Part shown: piece after piece, positions 1 through 7,903 of the stretch
How positions within the stretch are numbered: position 1 is the first letter of the stretch
Layout of the letters: each line of letters opens with the position of its first letter
Source of the DNA: Planctomycetota bacterium
GTDB lineage: Bacteria; Planctomycetota; Planctomycetia; Pirellulales; Pirellulaceae
NCBI GenBank assembly: GCA_019347795.1
Contig: JAHWKS010000168.1
Span: forward strand, 1-8,577
Length of the DNA stretch: 8,577 nucleotides
Direction: 5' to 3'
The notes under the pieces: model-generated
Seen by the model: only the letters and a program-made list of their open reading frames with translations
Told to the model about the DNA's origin: nothing
Database searches by the model: none
Made by a program: the position numbers and the translations under genes

Positions 1-75
1 CCCCCCCCCCCCCCCCCCCCCCCCCGCCCCCCCCCCCCCCCCCCCCCCCCCCCGCAACCCCCCCCCGCCCCCGCC
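1..75. repeat. C homopolymer / low-complexity tract
   Basis: The first 53 bases are all C except for one G at 26. After GCAA at 54-57 the tract continues as C with scattered G to base 75. Read on the + strand in frame 1 it is a CCC-only polyproline linker in front of the SHOCT-like tail. It lies at the window edge, where an assembly could have ended in low-complexity sequence, so the copy number should not be trusted. Confidence 0.85.
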
Positions 76-165
76 ATAAAACGTCACCTGGACGCCCTTG
101 CGGCCGGCGCGCTCACGCAGGAGGAGTTTGAAAAGCAGGTAACCATTCGCGTTGTCCCCCCGTAA
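1..165 (+). CDS. C-terminal fragment of a proline-rich protein with a SHOCT-like tail (5' end outside window)
   Basis: The frame is open from the first base to TAA at 163-165. It encodes about 25 residues of almost pure proline, broken by one Arg, one Gln and two Ala, and then a short helical segment reading IKRHLDALAAGALTQEEFEK. That segment matches the SHOCT (short C-terminal domain) pattern of hydrophobic-x-x-Leu, Leu, Gly-x-Leu/Ile-Thr, Glu-Glu-Phe. SHOCT domains usually close membrane or secreted bacterial proteins of varied function, so the main function cannot be inferred. The last residues (VTIRVVPP) differ from the usual Lys-rich SHOCT ending. The gene converges on the kinase gene, with 14 bp between the two stop codons. 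The call rests on the motif and the open frame; the exact length of the proline tract is doubtful because it is a homopolymer. Confidence 0.55.
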   Translation, partial: PPPPPPPPRPPPPPPPPPQPPPAPAIKRHLDALAAGALTQEEFEKQVTIRVVPP

Positions 166-179
166 ACGCGGACCGAATG

Positions 180-4031
<3,852 letters not shown>

Positions 4032-4142
4032 GAGCCGGACGATGTTGCCGTGGAGGAGGAACGCGAGGCGGGACCGATCAGCGACGCCTTCAGTTTAACA
4101 CCACATCACCGCGGTCCGAAGGGGGGCGGCGGAGCGTGGCGG

Positions 4143-5501
4143 TCATCGCGGCGGTCCGGCCGGGAGCGAGGCATGCGCCGCGGCGGGAAGAAAGATCCAG
4201 TAGGGAAGGCCCCCATATTGCGCCGCCTTCAACCGTTCGCGCCGCTCGGGAGGAAGCGACTCGTGCACCAGGCGGAAGAGGTCGGCGATGATCGAGTCGT
4301 TGTCGCCGTAGTAGGAGTGCCCCAGCAGGCTGGTGTCGATCGCGGAGACATCAATCGTGTCGATGCCCGGCGCCACCACGAGGTTCGGCCCCGACTCGCC
4401 CGCGCGCGGATAGGCGTGCAGCTTCCGGGAGGCCATCAAGGCCTGGTCGTTGGACGAGGCGTAGAGCGTGACTCGCTCGGCGGTCCGGGCGAGGGCGGGT
4501 GCCAGGTCGCGGCGAAAGATCTCCGCGTCGATGTCCGGCGCCGCCAGTACGACCTGATGGAAGATGGCGCCCTGCTCCTGAGTTTCGCGGGCGAAGTCGC
4601 GCAAAACGTCCGTCAAAGCCCGCGTTCCCATGCTGTGGGCGACGAGGTTGATGGCGTCGGCGCCCGACTCTTCGCGAAGCTGCGCGAGGAATTCTTTGAG
4701 GTGGGGGGCGGTCCACTCCACGTTGTTTTCGTCGGCCGCGTAGAGCAACAGTCCGCCGTGGGAGGGCCAACTGTAACAGACCGCGGCGCCGGGAAACTTC
4801 AGGTCATGGGCGATCTGCGCCGTCCGCCGCACCGCGCCGTCGAAGGGGACGTTGTAGCCGTGCACGAACACCAGCAGCTCGCGCCGCGCGGCGCCGGCCA
4901 TCGTCTCTCGCATCCGGCCGAAGAAAGCGTCAGGCTCGTACACCATTGCCTCGAGGATGGCGACGTGCTTCTCCGGGTCCTCGCGAAACTCCAGGCGGAA
5001 CACCGAGGGAGATTCAATCTCGCCCGCGCGATGGTCCTTGGGAATGCTCACCCGGCAGACGCCTGTTTCGAGCGTTCCGCGGCCGTCGCCGTATTGGACA
5101 CGATCCTGCTCGGCGGTGTGGCGGGAGGCAACCGTGCTCGTCAGCGCCGGGAGGGCGAAGGCCGCCGCGACCACGAATCCGGCCAGCGAGACGGCCGCCG
5201 CTGCCCGGCGGTGGGAGCGAAGCACCAGCACGCCGGCCAGCAATAACGTTGCCGTCAACACGCCGACGGGTGCGCGAAAATGCTGCACGTAGTCCGCCGC
5301 GCCGGGCGGGGCCGTTTCCAGCCGCGCGCGGTCGGTGCCGTAATAGACCTCGACGACGTCGTAGTTGCCGGCCGGCGTCTCGGGAGGCGCCGCGGCGTCC
5401 TCCGGAGTCGCCGGCTCCTCCCCGGCGAAATCCGGCGCAAAAGCGGATGTCTCCGGCGCGCGGGGAGCGTCCGGCGGCGCCTCCGCGGGAGCGACGGCCA
5501 T
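4143..5501 (-). CDS. DUF900-type alpha/beta hydrolase (C-terminal part of a frameshifted lipoprotein gene)
   Basis: This 452-residue protein has the DUF900 alpha/beta-hydrolase pattern. It shows YYGTDRARLET near 53-63, an oxyanion-type FVHGYN at 212-217, YSWPSHGG at 243-250, the nucleophile motif AHSMG with Ser290, APDID (Asp323/Asp325) as the acid candidate, and GHSYY with His395 as the likely catalytic base. The family is predicted to be esterase or lipase-like, and its natural substrate is not known. Two hydrophobic segments lie at about 79-95 and 103-120, so it is probably membrane-associated. The first 45 residues are Ala/Pro/Glu-rich and look like a linker, not a natural N-terminus. The frame stays open upstream of the ATG at 5501 to a stop at 5640-5642, and that stretch is the repeat. 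The preceding lipoprotein frame was probably its true N-terminus. Translation could still start at 5501, with a GGGGG seven bases upstream as a poor ribosome-binding site. The kinase follows 111 bp downstream. Confidence 0.88.
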   Translation of the reverse strand: MAVAPAEAPPDAPRAPETSAFAPDFAGEEPATPEDAAAPPETPAGNYDVVEVYYGTDRARLETAPPGAADYVQHFRAPVGVLTATLLLAGVLVLRSHRRAAAAVSLAGFVVAAAFALPALTSTVASRHTAEQDRVQYGDGRGTLETGVCRVSIPKDHRAGEIESPSVFRLEFREDPEKHVAILEAMVYEPDAFFGRMRETMAGAARRELLVFVHGYNVPFDGAVRRTAQIAHDLKFPGAAVCYSWPSHGGLLLYAADENNVEWTAPHLKEFLAQLREESGADAINLVAHSMGTRALTDVLRDFARETQEQGAIFHQVVLAAPDIDAEIFRRDLAPALARTAERVTLYASSNDQALMASRKLHAYPRAGESGPNLVVAPGIDTIDVSAIDTSLLGHSYYGDNDSIIADLFRLVHESLPPERRERLKAAQYGGLPYWIFLPAAAHASLPAGPPR

Positions 5502-5905
5502 CGGATAGCCCCCGCCGCTGGGAACCCTCGTCGGCTCGGCCGGTGGCGCCGAGGAGGGTTCCCAGCGGCGGGGGCTATCCGATGGCCCCCGCCGCTGGGA
5601 ACCCTCGTCGGCTCGGCCGGTGGCGCCGTCATCGGCAAGTTACGCGGGGTGAAGGTGTAGGCATTCGCAGACGGCGCGGCCGCAGCGCCGGCAGGCGGTG
5701 GGTTGTCGGCAGGCGGCGGCGAGGCTTCGCGAGGCAACTCCACAACCGGCGGAGATTCGGCGACTTCGTCCGTCGCCGAGTCCTCCTCGGGGACGGCCTC
5801 CTGTTCGGCCGGACGCATCGCCGCGTCTTTCGCCTTTTGGCCGCTACATCCGGCGGCAATCGCGATCCCGAGCACCCCTGCCCATGCAAACAATCGGCGA
5901 GTCAT
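5255..5905 (-). CDS. Lipoprotein N-terminal frame, shifted out of frame after residue 107
   Basis: Translation from ATG 5905 gives a lipoprotein signal peptide MTRRLFAWAGVLGIAIAAGC with lipobox IAAGC (Cys20), so the product should be exported and lipidated. Residues 21-107 are an Ala/Pro/Glu-rich tether. An AGGG seven bases before the start (5913-5916) can serve as a ribosome-binding site. From residue 108 the frame runs into the inverted repeat copy, and its last 109 residues become strongly Arg/Pro-rich, typical of out-of-frame reading of this DNA. Residues 94-107 (APPAEPTRVPSGGG) occur again in the hydrolase frame, just before its ATG. I therefore read this as the true N-terminus of the DUF900 hydrolase, cut off by a 77-bp insertion, and the 216-residue product as non-native. 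As annotated, it overlaps the hydrolase frame by 247 bp. Confidence 0.75.
   Translation of the reverse strand: MTRRLFAWAGVLGIAIAAGCSGQKAKDAAMRPAEQEAVPEEDSATDEVAESPPVVELPREASPPPADNPPPAGAAAAPSANAYTFTPRNLPMTAPPAEPTRVPSGGGHRIAPAAGNPPRRHRPSRRGFPAAGAIRWPSLPRRRRRTLPARRRHPLLRRISPGRSRRLRRTPRRLPRRRPATTTSSRSITAPTARGWKRPRPARRTTCSIFAHPSAC
5496..5627. repeat. Direct-inverted-direct repeat (quasi-palindrome) carrying a 77-bp frameshifting insertion
   Basis: Bases 5508-5550 are repeated exactly at 5585-5627 (43 bp, offset 77). Between them, 5554-5587 is the perfect reverse complement of 5496-5529 (34 bp), and pairing continues with single mismatches towards a short loop around 5536-5547. The order is therefore A, A-inverted, A. 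The segment 5551-5627 can be viewed as an insertion of 77 bp; 77 is not a multiple of three, and removing it restores one reading frame. In single strands the arms would form a very stable hairpin. Confidence 0.93.
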
Positions 5906-5932
5906 CCTGACGCCCTGCGTTTACGAGTCGGT

Positions 5933-5959
5933 AAAAAAGCGCGCGTCCCGCCGGGAGGC
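5933..5959 (-). terminator. Probable intrinsic terminator downstream of the toxin gene
   Basis: On the minus strand, 5959-5943 can fold as GC, a C-C mismatch, then TCCC paired with GGGA around a GGC loop. GCGC and six T (5938-5933) follow. The stem is short and the T run starts four bases after it, so this is moderate evidence. It lies between the toxin stop (6022) and the lipoprotein start (5905) and would separate the toxin-antitoxin unit from the lipoprotein/hydrolase gene. Confidence 0.4.
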
Positions 5960-6021
5960 TACCAAACAGAACCCAGTCACGGGAAGGCGAATTTCCCCTC
6001 GCCGCCTGCGCGCGTTGATCG

Positions 6022-6357
6022 CTACCACTGCCCGTAAGTCTGTTGCATTACCGCAGCGACATTTGCTCGATCGGCAGGTTGAAGGCGGCCGAGCATGCGG
6101 CGAACGAGAGTTTTTTCCAGCGTCGCTAGCTTGTGAAGCCGGACGGTTGAGGCAGAAAGCAAGCCGGCGCCTTGCCAGTCGGCAAGCGGTACATCGTAGG
6201 GCGATTGGTGATGTTGCGTTGTTACGCGGGCAACCAGCACGTCATCGTCGCCGGTATCCAACACCACCATTGCCGGACGTGTTTTGACCTGGGCTCCGCC
6301 GCTGAACGGAAACCCAATCAACAGGAGATCACCCGCCTGGTACGTCGTAGATGGCAT
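6022..6357 (-). CDS. PemK/MazF-type toxin (predicted endoribonuclease)
   Basis: The 111-residue length fits the MazF/PemK family (about 105-120 residues). The N-terminus carries the family signature: GDLLLIGFPFSGG (9-21), then KTRPAMVV (25-32) with Arg27 as the expected catalytic Arg, and VTTQ (45-48) in place of the usual Thr/Ser-Ser/Thr-Gln segment. The C-terminal half reads STVRLHKLATLEKTLVRRMLGRL, like the PemK ending. Such toxins cut mRNA as dimers and are neutralised by a partner encoded just upstream. Here the upstream small gene overlaps by 29 bp. The ATG at 6357 has no Shine-Dalgarno, and I see no other good start nearby, so translational coupling is likely. Its active site looks intact. 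Activity and cleavage site are not visible from sequence. Confidence 0.85.
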   Translation of the reverse strand: MPSTTYQAGDLLLIGFPFSGGAQVKTRPAMVVLDTGDDDVLVARVTTQHHQSPYDVPLADWQGAGLLSASTVRLHKLATLEKTLVRRMLGRLQPADRANVAAVMQQTYGQW

Positions 6358-6544
6358 CGGTGTCGGCGTATCCCTGGAGAAACTGTTCGGCTGTCAGTTC
6401 CGCCCATTGCTTATCTTCCGCACGGTCCGGAACCAGCACGATGATCCGCACCGGGCGATCCCGCTCGATTTGTGCCGCGACTTCCGGCGGGATCTTCACT
6501 GTTTTGGCGTCGTTGACGTAGGCTTCGAACTCGAAATGTTGCAT
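6329..6544 (-). CDS. Antitoxin-like partner of the PemK/MazF toxin
   Basis: This 71-residue protein lies directly upstream of, and overlaps, the toxin gene, which is the usual antitoxin position. Its N-terminal half (FEFEAYVNDAKTVKIPPEV, about 4-22) looks like a small beta hairpin followed by a Pro-Pro turn and a strand VRIIVLVPD (32-40). This is loosely like the beta-rich DNA-binding part of AbrB or Phd-type antitoxins, but I do not assign it to a named family. The C-terminal tail (TAEQFLQGYADTDAIYD) is acidic and probably binds the toxin. A good ribosome-binding site AAGGA lies nine bases before ATG 6544 (6554-6558). By analogy with such modules the pair may repress its own promoter somewhere in 6545-6620, but I see no clear operator there. 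Confidence 0.75.
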   Translation of the reverse strand: MQHFEFEAYVNDAKTVKIPPEVAAQIERDRPVRIIVLVPDRAEDKQWAELTAEQFLQGYADTDAIYDVPGG

Positions 6545-6616
6545 TGTTCCCGGTCCTTTTCCTCGATCCAGGTCGATCGGTAGTGGTGGGAGATAAGCCT
6601 CGATTTCCCTGTGGGT

Positions 6617-6826
6617 TCACAGCCATACCATTGTATCCGCGCCAAAGCCATTGCGTCGAATCCATTCGGGATTTGCGGTGCGGCAATAATTTCCCTCCTT
6701 AGCAACCGCCACCAAGATTTGCCACACCGAGTTGGCGAATCCGGAGACTTCGGGAGAAAATAAGGCGGCCGGCCAGTGGCCCCTCGTCGCACTCTCGCTA
6801 TAATCATAGGCATGGGAACTTGGGCG
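6617..6826 (-). other. Open frame without a start, possible gene remnant
   Basis: The stretch 6545-6811 has no confident gene. On the minus strand one frame is open from just after a TAG (6827-6829) to TGA at 6617-6619, about 69 codons. Its end reads like normal protein (GNYCRTANPEWIRRNGFG, then ADTMVWL). It has no ATG; the only in-frame alternative seen is GTG at 6727, which would give 36 residues. Part of it lies opposite the start of the Cys-rich gene at 6812. It could be a decayed gene end or chance. I do not recognise a family. Confidence 0.2.
6799..6804 (+). promoter_or_regulatory. Consensus -10 box (TATAAT) for the Cys-rich genes
   Basis: A perfect TATAAT ends seven bases before the ATG at 6812. 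The transcription start expected from this spacing is at or one base before the ATG, which would make the mRNA leaderless. No good -35 (TTGACA-like) is present 16-18 bp upstream (GTGGCC region), which lowers confidence. Confidence 0.45.
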
Positions 6827-7198
6827 CTAAGAATCCTGGCTTTTGGCAACGTCCTGTTGCTGGCGCTTCCGCCGGGGTGGTGTTGTTACGAAGGGACGCC
6901 GCGCGAGGGAGCGGAATCGCGGTCGTGTTGCGCTGCAGCTTCGCGAACGCGTGCTGAGGAGGCGTCCGAGCAACGCTCCCCCTGCCCGGAATCGTCCGTC
7001 GTTCGCTGCTGTTGCCCGCGCGAGGCGACTTTTCCCGCGAAGTCGGGATCAAATCCCGACGCGGATCTGCCGGCGGCTTGGCCATCGCCGCTGAGTGCGA
7101 CCGGGCCGCACCGCGTTTCTTTCGCTGGCTTGGAGGATTACCTCTTCCATGATCCCGGGCCGCCGCTTCACCTTCTCCATTGCGTCTGGCTGAATTGA
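6812..7198 (+). CDS. Small secreted Cys-rich protein, function unknown
   Basis: The 128-residue product starts with a signal-peptide-like segment (MGTWALRILAFGNVLLLALP), and GWCCYE follows. Further Cys clusters are RSCCAA and VVRCCCPRE. The middle is polar and low in complexity, and the end LHLLHCVWLN has one more Cys. Clustered Cys in a small exported protein suggests metal binding or disulfides, but no family is recognised. The start is uncertain. ATG 6812 gives a standard signal peptide and lies seven bases after a TATAAT box with no Shine-Dalgarno. An in-frame GTG at 6776 has AAGG (6762-6765) ten bases upstream and would add 12 residues. The next gene begins 143 bp downstream and also encodes a secreted Cys-rich protein. 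Confidence 0.65.
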   Translation: MGTWALRILAFGNVLLLALPPGWCCYEGTPREGAESRSCCAAASRTRAEEASEQRSPCPESSVVRCCCPREATFPAKSGSNPDADLPAAWPSPLSATGPHRVSFAGLEDYLFHDPGPPLHLLHCVWLN

Positions 7199-7205
7199 TG
7201 CGCGC

Positions 7206-7251
7206 GGCGCGGCTCAATTTGCGCGCTGCGCAAGTTTGTGCGAGCCGCGCC
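7206..7251 (+). promoter_or_regulatory. Nested inverted repeat between the two Cys-rich genes
   Basis: GGCGCGGCTC (7206-7215) pairs perfectly with GAGCCGCGCC (7242-7251). Inside it, TTGCGC (7219-7224) pairs with GCGCAA (7228-7233) across a three-base loop. No T run follows on either strand, so it is not a standard intrinsic terminator. It begins 7 bp after the upstream stop codon. It could be an mRNA-stabilising or processing structure or a 5' leader element of the next gene. A weak TTGACG (7286-7291) lies downstream without a convincing -10. Confidence 0.4.
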
Positions 7252-7328
7252 TCTGCGAAGCTCCATGCCTGTTCGTCATTTGTGTTTGACGGACGGCTCT
7301 TTCCACGTTCATTCAGTCATTCACGTTT

Positions 7329-7332
7329 GGAG
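7329..7332 (+). promoter_or_regulatory. Shine-Dalgarno deciding the start of the Cys-pair protein
   Basis: GGAG lies nine bases before ATG 7342. It selects this ATG, which opens a clean signal peptide, over starts further upstream in the same frame that would run through the hairpin region. Confidence 0.6.
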
Positions 7333-7341
7333 ATCTGGACC

Positions 7342-7662
7342 ATGTTGACCAAATTGTTTGCCGGTTCCTTGCTATCGTTCAGCCTGGTGTTGGCGGGCCT
7401 CGGCGCCTCGGACGAGGCGGCGAAGGATTGCTGCGCGCTCGAACTCGCCTGCTGCGAGCCGCTGAGCGCTTGCTGCGGAACGGAAGCCAAGCCGGGCTGC
7501 TGCGCGGAGGGTCGGGCCTGCTGCGCCGAGGATAAGGCCTGCTGCGACGACGCCGTGCGCGAGTGCTGCATCGAGGGCCGCGAGTGCTGCGCCGAGGCGA
7601 AGGATTGCTGCGACGCGCAGGCTTCCGCCGACGTCGCCAAGGGCCAGTCCTGCTGCGATTAA
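7342..7662 (+). CDS. Secreted protein with heptad-spaced Cys-Cys pairs (metallothionein-like, uncharacterised)
   Basis: The 106-residue product has a signal peptide (1-22, MLTKLFAGSLLSFSLVLAGL then GA, probable cleavage before Ser23). Ten Cys-Cys pairs follow at 30, 37, 44, 53, 60, 67, 75, 82, 89 and 104, so 20 of the 84 mature residues are Cys. Six intervals are exactly seven residues; the others are nine, eight and fifteen. The typical unit is CC-A-E-x-R/K-A/E/D, so acidic and basic residues recur at fixed places. Such Cys density in an exported protein suggests binding of soft metals or a redox/disulfide network, though I know no experiment on this type. There is no His or Met cluster. The start is set by GGAG at 7329-7332. 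A strong terminator follows 28 bp after the stop. It is distinct from the copper-storage Csp type, which uses CxxxC on helices. Confidence 0.85.
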   Translation: MLTKLFAGSLLSFSLVLAGLGASDEAAKDCCALELACCEPLSACCGTEAKPGCCAEGRACCAEDKACCDDAVRECCIEGRECCAEAKDCCDAQASADVAKGQSCCD

Positions 7663-7690
7663 CGCGATGCGGACCGCGCGTTGGTGATAG

Positions 7691-7731
7691 CGCCTCCCTC
7701 GATCCGAACGGATCGAGGGAGGCGGTTTTTT
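7691..7731 (+). terminator. Strong intrinsic terminator
   Basis: CGCCTCCCTCGATCCG (7691-7706) is perfectly complementary to 7709-7724, and a G and six T (7726-7731) follow. The formal loop is AA; in practice the inner pairs open to make a tetraloop or larger. It ends transcription of the Cys-rich unit and isolates the DUF1080 gene. The rest of 7663-7903 shows no gene and no convincing promoter. Confidence 0.93.
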
Positions 7732-7891
7732 ATGCCGGCCCCCGCCGGTCTGCCTGCGCGAAGAGGCGGGAAAGCGACAGTTGGAAACCGGGCGGCACGG
7801 CCCCGCCGTCGAGGATGCCGGCGAGCCGGTGCGGGACTTCCCACGCCTCCTGCGAGCAATGAGAATGGAGCCGCATCCCACACTTCCTCAT

Positions 7892-7897
7892 GAGGAG
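7892..7897 (+). promoter_or_regulatory. Shine-Dalgarno deciding the GTG start of the DUF1080 gene
   Basis: GAGGAG lies six bases before GTG 7904. The alternative in-frame ATG at 7865 lacks a comparable site and would add a polar 13-residue extension in front of the signal peptide, so GTG is preferred. Confidence 0.65.
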
Positions 7898-7903
7898 CCT
7901 GCC

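Noticed and set aside
4050..5246. A 398-codon + strand open frame opposite the hydrolase
   Set aside because: The opposite strand carries DUF900 motifs (AHSMG, FVHGYN); this frame has no recognisable fold, signal or ribosome-binding site.
5496..5627. Inverted repeats considered as insertion-sequence ends, or as a CRISPR array
   Set aside because: There is no transposase or target-site duplication, and only three copies exist in A, inverted, A order with no regular spacers. Local template switching explains it better.
4946..6037. A 363-codon + strand open frame across the repeat region
   Set aside because: It is extremely Arg/Pro-rich, overlaps the real lipoprotein/hydrolase coding DNA and contains no domain. 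It is open only because the DNA is GC-rich.
6496..6849. A 117-codon minus-strand open frame spanning the antitoxin start region
   Set aside because: It overlaps the antitoxin and the Cys-rich gene start, shows no domain or ribosome-binding site, and a different frame in the same place looks more protein-like.
7286..7314. Sigma-70-type promoter before the second Cys-rich gene
   Set aside because: TTGACG is a fair -35, but the best hexamer at the right spacing (TTCATT) matches TATAAT at only three positions.
7180..7341. A 54-codon upstream extension of the Cys-pair protein
   Set aside because: It would overlap the previous gene's end and run through the stem-loop. The ATG at 7342 has a good Shine-Dalgarno and begins a clean signal peptide.
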